The translations under genes and the position numbers were made by a program. Positions 1-8,534 of a stretch of 64,000 bases of DNA are shown here, one piece after another. The stretch's first letter is position 1. Each line of letters opens with the position of its first letter. The notes under the pieces are model-generated. The model did not search any database. It saw only the letters and a program-made list of their open reading frames with translations, and had not been told where the DNA came from. The stretch is from CAVPXC01 sp963709505 (GTDB lineage: Bacteria; Chloroflexota; Anaerolineae; JAAEKA01), in NCBI GenBank assembly GCA_963709505.1, contig CAVPXC010000022.1, positions 62,001 through 126,000 on the forward strand, read 5' to 3'.

Positions 1-456
1 ACCCAGGTGCTCGACGCCGGCCTCCATGTCCAGGATCAACACTTCGGTGCGGCGCATCAGAAGATGGGTGGTCAGCGCTTTGAGCAACGCGTTCTCCGGA
101 CACAGGCAGCCGCTCCCGCCCAGCTTGACCGCGCCCATGCGCAGCAGCCGGATGTCCCGATAGGTGCCGCTGAAGCGCTCCGGGATGTCGTCCACCTTGG
201 GGTTGAGCTTGAAGAAGCCGCCAATAGTCCCCGGCTGCGCGCCGGTGCGCTCGTAGATCAGCTCACCCATTTCGCTGATCGGCTGGATGGCCGCGGCCTG
301 CTCAGACGGAAAGCCCAACGCGTTCGCCAGCCCGGAGGCCGGGTCCGCGTCCACAGCCAGCACGTCGTAGCCGGCTTCCTTGTAAAGGTATGCCAATAGG
401 GAGGACAACGTCGTCTTGCCCACGCCGCCCTTGCCGGTGATTGCGATTTTGTTCAT
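1..456 (-). CDS. cooC: CooC-type nickel-insertion ATPase, 3' end cut by window edge
   Basis: The visible 152 residues start at an ATG at 456 and read MNKIAITGKGGVGKTT, a P-loop (deviant Walker A of the MinD/CooC class), then DVLAVDADPASG (switch/Walker A prime) and later GGSGCLCPEN, the CxC that binds metal in CooC-like proteins. CooC dimers hydrolyse ATP while nickel is loaded into CO dehydrogenase or acetyl-CoA synthase (family knowledge). It lies at the end of the minus-strand acetyl-CoA-pathway genes. The C-terminal part lies outside the window. AcsF would be an equally good name; a second paralogue is at 4336-5124. Confidence 0.85.
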   Translation of the reverse strand, partial: MNKIAITGKGGVGKTTLSSLLAYLYKEAGYDVLAVDADPASGLANALGFPSEQAAAIQPISEMGELIYERTGAQPGTIGGFFKLNPKVDDIPERFSGTYRDIRLLRMGAVKLGGSGCLCPENALLKALTTHLLMRRTEVLILDMEAGVEHLG

Positions 457-508
457 GCTCGTTTACTCACCACGAATACACACCGGACGCTGAGAAAGTT
501 TGGGAAAG

Positions 509-587
509 CTCACGCAAAGCCGCAGAAGGAGGTCGAACTTCCGACCCCTTTTGTTCTTACTCTGCGCTCTTTGCGCCTCTGCGTGAG
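509..587. repeat. Palindromic intergenic element (CTCACGCAAAG ... CTTTGCGCCTCTGCGTGAG)
   Basis: Left arm CTCACGCAAAGCCGCAGA and right arm TCTGCGCTCTTTGCGCCT with GCGTGAG form an imperfect inverted repeat between metF and cooC. A related palindrome containing CGCAAAGAG and CTCTTTGCG is at 37130-37188. The rest of the 457-673 gap shows no gene. Confidence 0.5.
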
Positions 588-673
588 ATGAATCCGGCCT
601 TTTCCAACAGGTTCTAAGCCTTTACTTTCTGGCCCGGAAGACTTCGCGTCCTGCCTGACTCTGTGATTCACGC

Positions 674-2206
674 CTATTTCGTTGGAATAGGTGACGCTGT
701 TTGCGGTTGCTGCCCGTTCGTCGGTATGGCCGGCTTTTGCACTTCGGCCATGCTCTTGTAGACCGGCCGCGGCACACCCAACTCGGTGACCAGCCGCGGG
801 ACGATCTCTTCCCAGTGCACGGCCATGACGTGCATACCGGCGATCTTAGAAGTGTTCTTGAGCTTCTCGATCATCTCGAGCGCGATCGCCACGCCAGTCT
901 CTTGCTGGGCGATCTTGTCCTCGCCCGCGGCGTCCATGCGCTTGACGATCTCCGGCGGGATGTAGACGCCGGCCACTTCCTCGGCCATAAAATGGGCCGC
1001 CTTGGCGCTCTTGAGCGGGATGACGCCAGCCAGCACGTAGACTTTGTCCAGCAGATTGCGCTGATCCAGCGCCTCCAGCCATTCGACAAAGTGGTTGTAG
1101 TCGAAGATCGGCTGGGTCTGCACGAACTGCGCGCCGGCGTTGACCTTCTTGTGCATGCGGATGGCTTCGAACTTGGGCGGTGCGCCGAAGGGCGAGGCGG
1201 CTGTGCCCAGGAACCACTTCGGAGTGGCCTTCATCTTGCGGCCGTCCAGGTAGATGCCCTCGTCGCGCATCCGGCGCAGCATCCATAGCATCTGGACGGC
1301 ATCCAGGTCGAACTGGTCGGGCTTGGCCATCGGGCCCGGCCCCGCGCTGTGGTGGTCGCCGCTCAGACACAGGATGTTGTGGATACCCAGCCCGGCCGCG
1401 CCAACGGCGTCCGCAGCGATTGCCACACGCGTGCGATCGCGCGCCTGGAGCTGCATCACCGGCTCCAGCCCGTCCTGCAAGCAGTGCGCGCTGGCCGCCA
1501 GGCTGCTCATGCGCGCCGTGGCCGAGGCGCTGTCGGTGAAGTTCGCCGCGGTGACGTAGTCGCACAGACAGTGCACCTTCTTGTCCTCGGTGGTAAACGA
1601 GGCATCCAGCGGCGGCGCGATCTCGGCGGTGGTCGTAAACGTCCCCGTGCGCAGGGTAGCCTCCAGCAGCGAGATCGGCTCGGTGTATGCCGGCGGGTGA
1701 TACTCGCTGTCGCCCTTCCACCAGTCAGGCTGGCGCGTGGCGTAGAATATGGCGTCCCACTTCTCGCTGAACTTCTCCTTGTCACGGAAGAAATCCAGCG
1801 GGTTCAGCCGATCCTCCTGCGTCCGCCACTTGTCGACCACATCCAGCCAGGTTTCACGGCCGACGCGCGCGCCATCCAGCGGCGCGTTGATCTCCAGCAG
1901 CTTGTCCTCGCGGCCCAAGCGCTCGGCGCGCTCGTAGATCACGTACCAGGTGCAAGGCCGCGAGGGATCGACCTCGCAGCGCTCCGGCGTTGCGCCGCCG
2001 CACAGCCCGTTGCGCAAGCCCTTGGGGCAGGTCATCGGGCAGACAAAGGCTGTCTCCTGCAGGATGCAGTTGCCGCACATGCGACAGCTAAACGTCACGC
2101 CCTTGACAGCCTGCTCAAACGAAGTAAAGAGCCGGATCGGCGCAGACTCCTCGCGCTTGTAGGGCTTGAAGGGGGCTTGGTAGCGACGGGGGGAGAAGAG
2201 GGACAT
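674..2206 (-). CDS. metF: Fused MetV-MetF: methylenetetrahydrofolate reductase with N-terminal Zn/Fe-S domain
   Basis: 510 residues. Residues 40-70 hold the MetV-type cysteine array: CRMCGNC, CPMTCPKG and GLCGG. From about residue 185 the TIM-barrel reductase of the MetF family follows (TAEIAPPLDA at the start, LCLSGDHH in the FAD-binding part, FVQTQPIFDYNHF near the substrate site). It reduces methylene-THF to methyl-THF in the methyl branch of the acetyl-CoA pathway. In classical acetogens MetV and MetF are separate subunits, so the single chain is a fusion. The ATG at 2206 is preceded by GGAGG 5 bases upstream. The next gene upstream is acsE, which uses its product, across a 150-base repeat-filled gap. 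Confidence 0.9.
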   Translation of the reverse strand: MSLFSPRRYQAPFKPYKREESAPIRLFTSFEQAVKGVTFSCRMCGNCILQETAFVCPMTCPKGLRNGLCGGATPERCEVDPSRPCTWYVIYERAERLGREDKLLEINAPLDGARVGRETWLDVVDKWRTQEDRLNPLDFFRDKEKFSEKWDAIFYATRQPDWWKGDSEYHPPAYTEPISLLEATLRTGTFTTTAEIAPPLDASFTTEDKKVHCLCDYVTAANFTDSASATARMSSLAASAHCLQDGLEPVMQLQARDRTRVAIAADAVGAAGLGIHNILCLSGDHHSAGPGPMAKPDQFDLDAVQMLWMLRRMRDEGIYLDGRKMKATPKWFLGTAASPFGAPPKFEAIRMHKKVNAGAQFVQTQPIFDYNHFVEWLEALDQRNLLDKVYVLAGVIPLKSAKAAHFMAEEVAGVYIPPEIVKRMDAAGEDKIAQQETGVAIALEMIEKLKNTSKIAGMHVMAVHWEEIVPRLVTELGVPRPVYKSMAEVQKPAIPTNGQQPQTASPIPTK

Positions 2207-2218
2207 GGGGCCTCCAGG

Positions 2219-2345
2219 GGGGTGTCAGGTGTCAGGTGTCAAGTGTCAAGTGTCAAGTGTCATGTTTCATGTTTCAGGCATCAGGCGCCCGAGGCGAAAC
2301 AACCTGACACTTGACACCTGACACTTGATACTTGAAACTTGACAC
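2219..2345. repeat. Iterated TGTCAAG/TGTCAGG words forming an inverted repeat
   Basis: Seven-to-eight-base words (GGTGTCAG, AGTGTCA, ATGTTTC) repeat on the left and return as their complement (CCTGACACTTGACACCTGAC) on the right. It fills the gap between acsE and metF. A relative built from the same words is at 15702-15765. Confidence 0.75.
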
Positions 2346-2356
2346 CGGCTTAACGG

Positions 2357-3283
2357 CTAGACTTCCAAATACAAATCCGTATAGATCACATCGTTATACA
2401 ACACCTGCGCCGTCTTGAAGATCGCGACCTGTTCGGGGTCGGACCAGTCGACGTCGTCGGGGGTGAGTTTGTCCATGGCCTGGGTCTTGTCGTAGAGCGT
2501 AACCAACAGGCGGCCTTTGCCGGTGCTTTCGTCGCGGTCCTCGACGGTGTGAATGAACTCCCAGAGCTGCTCGTCGAATGGGTTGGCGATGACGTAATCC
2601 ACACCCGCGGCCATCAGCATCACCAGATAGGTGTTATTGATCAACGGCCGCATCTCGGCCGGCACCTGGTTGGAGACGTTGCTCAGGCCGACGTTGACCA
2701 TCGGCGGCGGGTCGCCGGCGAATTTGAGCATACGCACGGCGTTGACGCACTCCGGCACGTACTGCTGGCAGCCGCTGACCGTGAGCACCAGCGGGTCGAT
2801 CAGCAGGTCAGGCAAGGGCATGTCAAGCTCCATGGCGCGCGGGATCAGCGACTCCAGGGCGATATTGATCCGCTCGTCGGCGCTGACGGGGATGCCGGCC
2901 GCAGCCATGGTCAGGGCGATCAGCTTGGCGCCGAATTTCTTGGCCACCAGGGGCACGTTCTGCAAGCGCTCCTCTTCGGCCGAGGTGGAGTTGATGATGC
3001 ACGGCACCTTGGCCACCTCCAGCGCGGCCTCGATCGCGGCCAGGTTGGTGGTGTCCAGGCTGAGCGGCACGTTCACAACCGATTGGACCGTTTCGACGAG
3101 CCAGGGCAGGATCTCGTGGCCCAGCTTTTTCTGCGGGCCGACGTTCAGGTCCAGGATCACTGCACCGGCTTCCACTTGCCGGACGGCCAGGTCCTGGAAA
3201 AACGCACCATCCCTGGCAGCCAGGGCTTCTTTGACCTTGGGCGAGATGATGTGGATGTTCTCGCCGATGATTTGGAGGGGCAT
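2357..3283 (-). CDS. acsE: Methyltetrahydrofolate:corrinoid/iron-sulfur protein methyltransferase
   Basis: 308 residues. The N-terminus GENIHIISPKV, then VILDLNVGP and NVPLSLDTTN are the pterin-binding TIM-barrel motifs of AcsE/MeTr; IINSTSAEEER and NVGLSNVSNQVP also match. It moves the methyl group of methyl-THF to the cobalt of the AcsC/AcsD corrinoid protein. The protein is about 45 residues longer than the roughly 262-residue acetogen enzyme, the extra part lying after the barrel (from DESTGKGRL to the end). The ATG at 3283 has GGAG 9 bases upstream. Its placement next to metF is the usual pathway order. Confidence 0.93.
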   Translation of the reverse strand: MPLQIIGENIHIISPKVKEALAARDGAFFQDLAVRQVEAGAVILDLNVGPQKKLGHEILPWLVETVQSVVNVPLSLDTTNLAAIEAALEVAKVPCIINSTSAEEERLQNVPLVAKKFGAKLIALTMAAAGIPVSADERINIALESLIPRAMELDMPLPDLLIDPLVLTVSGCQQYVPECVNAVRMLKFAGDPPPMVNVGLSNVSNQVPAEMRPLINNTYLVMLMAAGVDYVIANPFDEQLWEFIHTVEDRDESTGKGRLLVTLYDKTQAMDKLTPDDVDWSDPEQVAIFKTAQVLYNDVIYTDLYLEV

Positions 3284-3356
3284 GGGTAGGTCTCCGTTCT
3301 ATCTACGTTATCCAAGGGTTAGAGCCACTAGATCGAAGCCAATCTACTGGGCACGA

Positions 3357-3620
3357 TCAGTCTTCAACCCGATTCGGATCACTGTCTTGTCCATAGGAAA
3401 CATCGGTATTTTCCCTGAGCATATGAAACAAGGTTCTGACAGTTCCAAACTCTTCCACCGGTATCGGAATCCGCTTCGGTGAAAACGAAGCTTTTGGCAA
3501 TGGATTCAGCTTTTCTTGCTTCTTCAACGCGGCATAGATCGCCCGCAGGTCGTAGTTGTAAAGCGCAGCGTGTTCCTCCCGCATTCTTCGCACCTCTGCT
3601 ACGATCGGATCTTCATTCAT
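3357..3620 (-). CDS. Small conserved hypothetical protein (antitoxin-like)
   Basis: 87 residues beginning MNEDPIVAEVRRMREEHAA, then a YDLRAIYAALKKQE stretch that should be helical, followed by a Lys/Pro-rich tail. Short proteins with this kind of N-terminus are common beside toxin genes in cyanobacteria and Chloroflexota, but no toxin partner is visible here. I do not assign a function. It sits 6 bases downstream of the DinB fragment (minus strand), so the two may be cotranscribed. Confidence 0.5.
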   Translation of the reverse strand: MNEDPIVAEVRRMREEHAALYNYDLRAIYAALKKQEKLNPLPKASFSPKRIPIPVEEFGTVRTLFHMLRENTDVSYGQDSDPNRVED

Positions 3621-3626
3621 TTGACG

Positions 3627-3950
3627 CTACGCCGGCAGATACACCGCCTCGCCGAACTCGCCTACGAACTGCGGCAGGTCGGGATGGCCGAGCATCTGCC
3701 GGATGGCGTGGGCCTCGCCGGTGTGGAACCAGTAATGATAGATGTTGCGCAGCAAGAGCGTGCCGACAGTCTCGTCCAGTGGCTCGCCTTTCCAGAGAAG
3801 CCGGGTCTGCAGTATGTCCGGCGTCAGCGTGTCCAGATAGGCATCGGCTGTGGCCGTCACCTCGCGCCAGGTAGCCCATATGTCGGCCAGCGGCGGTGTG
3901 CTGGCCGGCTGGCCAAAGCCAACCAGCTTGCGCCGGTGTCTAAGAGCCAT
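3627..3950 (-). pseudogene. DinB-like protein, C-terminal fragment
   Basis: The reading frame (107 residues) contains RNIYHYWFHTGEAHAIRQML and HPDLPQFVG, typical of the last helix bundle part of DinB-like proteins, which are putative metal-dependent enzymes. The N-terminal metal-binding helices of a full-length DinB (about 160-170 residues) are absent. The 5' part joins sequence from a different gene, a retropepsin-like ORF at 3940-4065, so the gene looks fused by deletion. Confidence 0.55.
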
Positions 3951-4065
3951 CCACGGTTACGGAGCGATCCCGATATACGAGTTCGAGCGACAGGATTGGA
4001 CGATAGCTCGCCTCGCCTAGTCGAGAGTCCGCCACTTTGAACGCAAACCGCTCCGCATTATTCAT
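3940..4065 (-). pseudogene. Retropepsin-like aspartyl protease, N-terminal fragment
   Basis: ATG at 4065 overlaps the TAA of the gene before it (ATGAATAA), so translation is probably coupled. The product is 41 residues, MNNAERFAFKVADSRLGEAS then a stop after VTVDGS. One base out of frame the sequence continues LLDTGAS, the catalytic Asp-Thr-Gly motif of single-domain aspartyl proteases often found downstream of such small ORFs. Shortly after that the sequence turns into the DinB fragment. I read it as a truncated remnant. Confidence 0.5.
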
Positions 4066-4273
4066 AGGACGGGCCTTCTTCTCTGAGCACCCGCATTAAC
4101 GTGGCAGCCGCTTCATAAGAGTCATACGGTGACCAGACAGGATAGACCGCTCCTGGTACAAATGGCATGCCTTCTTCCTGTGCAAGCTCAGCCATCAGAA
4201 CTTGCACCGTACGCCACTTGTCCGCCCGATCTAGCCCTCGTAATTTTGGTAACAGTTCATCTAGTTCCATCAC
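4058..4273 (-). CDS. Small conserved hypothetical protein paired with retropepsin-like ORF
   Basis: 71 residues with DLDR-like helical start (LPKLRGLDRADKWRTVQVL) and a conserved-looking end YPVWSPYDSYEAAATLMRVL. Such proteins occur next to small aspartyl-protease-like ORFs in cyanobacteria and Chloroflexota; function is unknown. Its stop codon overlaps the start of the protease-like fragment at 4065. Confidence 0.55.
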   Translation of the reverse strand: MMELDELLPKLRGLDRADKWRTVQVLMAELAQEEGMPFVPGAVYPVWSPYDSYEAAATLMRVLREEGPSYE

Positions 4274-4335
4274 TGATCATCTCCTCGGATGGTCTCAGGT
4301 TTTGTCAATCTGATGGTATCACAGCAGAGGGTTTC

Positions 4336-5124
4336 TCACAACTGCCCGAACAGAATCAGGTCCGCCAGCGCGGCCACACCCTGCCGGGCAAGGCTATCGG
4401 GCGGGAGGTTGGCCAGGGGCAGGCCCTCGGCATCGTACTGGTTGACCAGCGGATCGACCAGGATTACGCCGACGAGCGGCGCGTCGTAGCCGTCGAGCAT
4501 GGCCTGGATGGCCGGTGGGATCAAGCCGCCGCCATTGGCCGGTTGGGGTAAACGATTGATCACAATACCCTTGTGCTTGACGTTGATGCCCAGGCCGTCG
4601 GCCATCTTGAGCATGTGGCCGATGGCAGTCACGCCGCGCACGGTGGGATCGCTGATCAGAAGCAGCCACTCGACGTCGCGCGTCGTCCGCCGGCTGAGGT
4701 GCTCCATGCCGGCCTCGTTGTCCATAATGACGTAGGCGTAGCTCTCGCTCATCACGTCGATAATCTGGCGCAGCGAGTGGTTGACCGGGCAGTAACAGCC
4801 CGGCCCCTCGGGTTTACCCATGGCGATCAGGTCGAAGTCCTCGCCTTCCTCGACCGCCATACGAATCTGCACGTCGAGCATCTCGCGCTGCGATACACCC
4901 AAGGCCATTTGCGTGCGTTGGACATCGGCCAGCAAATCCTCGCGCAGGTCGCCCACGGTCTTGTTGAGCGGCACGCCGAGGGCCAGGTTCAGATTGCTGC
5001 TGGGATCGGCGTCGATCGCCAGGATTGGATACTCGCCGCGCTTTACTAGAATGTCAACCAGCAAAGCCGCCACGGTCGTCTTCCCCGTGCCGCCTTTGCC
5101 GGCGAGTGCGATGGTTGTGGTCAA
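4336..5124 (-). CDS. cooC: CooC-type ATPase (CODH/ACS nickel maturation)
   Basis: 262 residues from a TTG at 5124, chosen because GAGGAA lies about 8 bases upstream and the protein then starts directly at TTTIALAGKGGTGKTT. An in-frame start at 5181 would add 19 residues without a family match. The P-loop GKGGTGKTT, the AIDADPSSN switch and GPGCYCPVNH (metal-binding CxC) define the CooC family. ATP-driven nickel delivery to CooS or AcsB is the known role. It directly follows the acsV-like gene, separated by a repeat. Confidence 0.9.
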   Translation of the reverse strand: MTTTIALAGKGGTGKTTVAALLVDILVKRGEYPILAIDADPSSNLNLALGVPLNKTVGDLREDLLADVQRTQMALGVSQREMLDVQIRMAVEEGEDFDLIAMGKPEGPGCYCPVNHSLRQIIDVMSESYAYVIMDNEAGMEHLSRRTTRDVEWLLLISDPTVRGVTAIGHMLKMADGLGINVKHKGIVINRLPQPANGGGLIPPAIQAMLDGYDAPLVGVILVDPLVNQYDAEGLPLANLPPDSLARQGVAALADLILFGQL

Positions 5125-5156
5125 GTTAGTTCCTCGCAAAAGCTTGAATTTGTTCG

Positions 5157-5252
5157 GGAAGTAACCCGTAACTCGTAACACGGAATCCGGAGCACTTCGA
5201 AAACATGAATTCTGAGTTCCGGCCTCCGGGTTACGTGTTACGTTTTACGAGT
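5157..5252. repeat. Inverted repeat of GTAACCCGTAAC/GGGTTACGTGTTAC words
   Basis: AAGTAACCCGTAACTCGTAA on the left is mirrored by GGGTTACGTGTTACGTTTTA on the right; the right arm runs into the last codons of the acsV-like gene (stop at 5245). A sister element is at 19985-20040. Confidence 0.65.
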
Positions 5253-7354
5253 TTTCCGCCAGCACCGCCTTCACCGACGGAAACAACTCGATATTCGTAT
5301 GCGGCAAGAACATCGCCGATGTAAACTGGTCGTAGAAGCTATTGTCGGCCGAGAGCTCCAGGTAGGTCATCTTGCCGGCGATCATGCGCAGTTCTTGGCG
5401 CAGTTGGCGGCTGACCAGGGCGTAGTACGCGCCACGCAGCGACGTGTTGCCCAGGTACCTGAACTTTGCCCAACGGCCATCTTCACCTGCCACTGCTTGT
5501 GTGCTTTCGTCCAACGACAGGTCGGGCAGCAGACCAATCTCCACCGCCTTCTCCACGTTGATATGCTGGCCGAAAGAACCGCCGATCAGCAGCTCGTCGA
5601 CCATCTCCAACTCCACACCGACCGCCTGCGCCAGACTGCTAAAACCGGCATAGATGGCTGCCTTGGCCCGCAGCAAATTGTCAATATCTACCTTGGTAAT
5701 GACAATATCGCGCCCATCCGCCGTTTCTTCAGCCCAAGCCACAACATACTCCTCCCCATGCTCGCCCAGCCTCACACGCCTCCGGCCCCCCTCTCCTCCG
5801 AGGGGAGGGGCTGGGGGAGGGGTTGCAGGAGGCGTACCATATCCAAGATCCAAGTTCCCACTCTTATCCACCACCTCCGTGATGAACATCTCCGCCAACA
5901 GCGAAATCAGCCCCGACCCGCACAAGCCCTTCGGCGGCAGGTTGCCGATGGTGCGATAGGTCGGTTCCTTGGTCTCGGCGTTGATCCAGACCTCCTCGAT
6001 GGCGCCGGCCGTGGCGCGCATGCCGTGCTGGACGCCCGCGCCCTCAAAGGCAGGCCCAGCCGAGCAGGCGCAGGTGATCAGCCAGTCGGCATTGCCCAGG
6101 ACCATCTCGCCGTTGGTGCCTACGTCGATGAACAGGTTCAAGGCCTCTTTGCGATGCAGCCCGGTGCTCAGCACGCCCGCGCTGATGTCGGCGCCGACAT
6201 AGCTGGCGACGCCCGGTAAGCAATCGACCGTCGCCCGCGGGTTGATGTCCAACCCCAACTCGTTTGCCCCGCCTGCGAGGCTCGGCAGGTGGTTGACCGC
6301 CGGGATGTACGGCGCCAGGCGAATGCTTTCGGGTGGGATGCCCAAAAACAGATGCAGCATGGTGGGGTTGCCGGCCACCGTGGCCTTGTAGATCTGCTCC
6401 GGCTCAATGTCCGCGCGTCGGCAGACTTGTTGGATGAGCTTATTGATCGTGCCGACGACCAGCTTCTGCATCTCGACCAGGTTGGGCAGCTTGATCCGGG
6501 GCTTGTCGACTCGGCTGCTCCTCTGGACCATCGACCTGGCTATGCCCATTGTTTGACGGCCTCACCGCTCGCGGCTTCTGCGAGGCGTAGATGATGCGCG
6601 AGATGACGTCCTCGCCACGGGTGACCTGGGCATTGTAGTCAGCCGAACGCGCTACGACTTGGCCGGACATCAGATCGACCAGGTACAGGCTCACGGTGGT
6701 CGTCCCGATGTCAATGGCCACCGCATTGAGCGACGACGTTTGGCGGCCTGGCAGCAGGTCGATCAGCCGTGGCGGGCCGGCGGGCCGGTCCCAGGCATCC
6801 ATCTCGACGATGGCCGTCACTTCCCAATCCGCCTCGCGCAGCCGAGCGCCGAGGCCGCGAAGCAACGACAAATCACAGGTCAGACTATGGATGCCATGGC
6901 TGCTCGCCAGCTCGGCTTGCACGCGGGCCCAGTCGTCGGTCTGATCGCCCAAGTTCGGCGGATCGAGGGCGATGAAGAAGGCTTGCAGCGGTTGGTCCAC
7001 GACCGCATAGCCCGGCGGCGGCTCGATTGCAATCGCCTTCTTGTCGGTGACCAGGTGGCGCGCCACTTCCTCCTGAAGGGGCACCGTGATGGCGACGTCG
7101 CCGGTGATTACGGACTGGCAGGCCAGCGCGTAACCCGCTGCGATATCAGCCGCGGGCAGCCGCATGGTGGAACGCCGCCGAACGCCCTGGCTACTTGCGC
7201 CGTTTTCGACGATGACCGCGCATCGGCCGCAGCGTCCCTGGCCACCGCAGGGAACGTTGATATTGACGCCGCAGGCTTGCGCGGCTTCCAGAATAAGCGT
7301 GCCCTCCGCGACATCGATCTCTTTGCCGGCGGGAGCAAATCGGACTGTCGGCAT
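5245..7354 (-). CDS. acsV: Reductive activator of corrinoid iron-sulfur protein (RACo/AcsV), frameshifted
   Basis: The N-terminal frame (from ATG 7354) has a plant-type [2Fe-2S] ferredoxin with C36, C42, C45 and a fourth Cys near 79 (CGGQGRCGRC), a linker domain, then AIDIGTTTVSLYLVDL, the start of the ASKHA-like fold. Near 6550 the frame changes by one extra base. The rest (5245-6549) has LFIDVGTNGEMVLG, CACSAGPAFEGAG and LLIGGSFGQHINVEKA, as in RACo. The enzyme uses ATP to drive reduction of inactive Co(II) in AcsCD. The joined product is about 702 residues against roughly 630-640 in the family; the surplus is a linker around the frameshift and a translated repeat at 5777-5834. Confidence 0.85.
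5777..5834. repeat. GC-rich palindrome inside the acsV-like reading frame
   Basis: CGCCTCCGG at 5777 and GGAGGCG ending at 5834 bracket CCCCTC/GAGGGG arms. On the minus strand it is read in frame as a Pro/Gly-rich patch (PPATPPPAPPLGGEGG), which the family lacks at this position between DLGYG and RVRLGEHGEE. Confidence 0.6.
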
Positions 7355-7370
7355 CTGTGGTAAGTTCCAC

Positions 7371-7405
7371 AGACCCTTCGGGTTTGCGGCAAACCCGAAG
7401 GGTCT
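7371..7405. repeat. Perfect 16-bp inverted repeat, AGACCCTTCGGGTTTG with 3-base loop
   Basis: AGACCCTTCGGGTTTG, loop CGG, then its exact complement. It occupies the 55-base gap between the GNAT gene and the acsV-like gene. No run of T follows on the minus strand, so a repeat or RNA-processing hairpin is more likely than a Rho-independent terminator. Confidence 0.75.
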
Positions 7406-7409
7406 CGTT

Positions 7410-8009
7410 TTAGTAATACTCGACCTTGCGAACCAAGGGCAGGATCAACACCTCGACGTCGAAAACCTCGCCGTCGTCGGTCATGAAGTGGTCGGGATAC
7501 TTGAACATGGAGGAGAAGCCGAGCGACTCCAGGAGCTTGATAACCTTCACTCGGTTTGTGGTCACCTCGCCAAGAATCTGCTGCAGGCCCATTTTGCGGG
7601 CGATGTCGGTCAGGCTTTCCACCATCAGGCGCGCCACGCCGCGTTGGCGAAACTCCGGCGCCACGTAGAGACGCATCCAGGCCAGGTGTCGATACGGCCC
7701 ATCGCCGACGTGCAGCGTGGCATCGCCGACCACGTGGTCGTTGACCAGCGCCAACAGGGGAAACACCCGCCGTAGATCATAGTGTTCAAACCACCGCTCC
7801 ACGATCGCTGGATCCGATACCCGCTGGCGCAGGAAACGCAGGTCGTCGCCTGACACCTGCGAGAACAAATCGAGCACGCTGGCTCGATCGGCCGGCTGCA
7901 TAGGGCGCAACAAAACCCGCGTGCCGTCCGGCAGGTTGGCAATCCGCCGGTAGTTGGCCAGTTGATCGACCATTATGGTTGCTTTCTCCGATACATGGGT
8001 CGCAGTCAC
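7410..8009 (-). CDS. GNAT-family N-acetyltransferase
   Basis: 199 residues from a GTG at 8009 with GGAGG 6 bases upstream. LRPMQPADRASVLDLF opens the fold, MRLYVAPEFRQRGVARLMVE is the acetyl-CoA pyrophosphate loop (QRGVA), and GEVTTNRVKVIKLLESLGF is the C-terminal motif. Substrate unknown. It lies immediately upstream of the acsV-like gene on the same strand, so a role in modifying a pathway protein is possible but not shown. Confidence 0.8.
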   Translation of the reverse strand: MTATHVSEKATIMVDQLANYRRIANLPDGTRVLLRPMQPADRASVLDLFSQVSGDDLRFLRQRVSDPAIVERWFEHYDLRRVFPLLALVNDHVVGDATLHVGDGPYRHLAWMRLYVAPEFRQRGVARLMVESLTDIARKMGLQQILGEVTTNRVKVIKLLESLGFSSMFKYPDHFMTDDGEVFDVEVLILPLVRKVEYY

Positions 8010-8048
8010 GACTTACCTCCACATCAATTAAAGTGCACCCACGAGACC

Positions 8049-8534
8049 TCACCGTGTTGCATCTGTCACATCTCCTAGCATCGCCTCTGCCCATTCCAGT
8101 GCTTCGACCTCACGGGCTTCATCGGCAGCCATTAGTTGATACGCCTCACTTTCCTCATGCAGCATGGGAATACGAGTGACAAAACCAAGGATACTACCGA
8201 CTCCTCTTTCCACCATGCCGAAGTCTCTAACGGACAACTCGCCCAGCTTGCGCACTACGTCTGACTTGTCCACCGTCGCCAGGACACCGCGCACTGCTGA
8301 AGGCTTGATCAGACCGGCCTTTTGCCAGTCATTCAACAGCAAGTCGCCTGGTCGAAACGGCGGCAGAACGTTGCTGGTGATGGTTGCCACGATCAGCTTG
8401 ATAACCGCTCTATTGAAAACGCTGGTACTGATAACCACTGCCGGCCTTCGTTTGGAGCCAGTCGCGCCGCTGAAAGCAATATCCACCAGAATCACGTCAC
8501 CACAGCTATAGTTGGTCATAGACTGCATCTTCAT
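8049..8534 (-). CDS. MazF/PemK-like endoribonuclease toxin
   Basis: About 156-161 residues; three in-frame ATGs (8534, 8528, 8519) lie close together, the last giving MTNYSCGDVILVDIAFSGAT. GDVILVD, KRRPAVVIST and LIVATITSN are the PemK/MazF beta-barrel motifs; members cut mRNA. The C-terminal tail (LHEESEAYQLMAADEAREVE) is longer than in typical MazF. The start overlaps the end of the HTH gene by up to 29 bases, which marks an antitoxin-toxin pair. The pair splits the acsC and acsV parts of the pathway cluster. Confidence 0.8.
   Translation of the reverse strand: MKMQSMTNYSCGDVILVDIAFSGATGSKRRPAVVISTSVFNRAVIKLIVATITSNVLPPFRPGDLLLNDWQKAGLIKPSAVRGVLATVDKSDVVRKLGELSVRDFGMVERGVGSILGFVTRIPMLHEESEAYQLMAADEAREVEALEWAEAMLGDVTDATR

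Noticed and set aside
7371..7405. Rho-independent terminator between the GNAT and acsV-like genes
   Set aside because: No T tract after the hairpin on either useful strand; better described as an inverted repeat.
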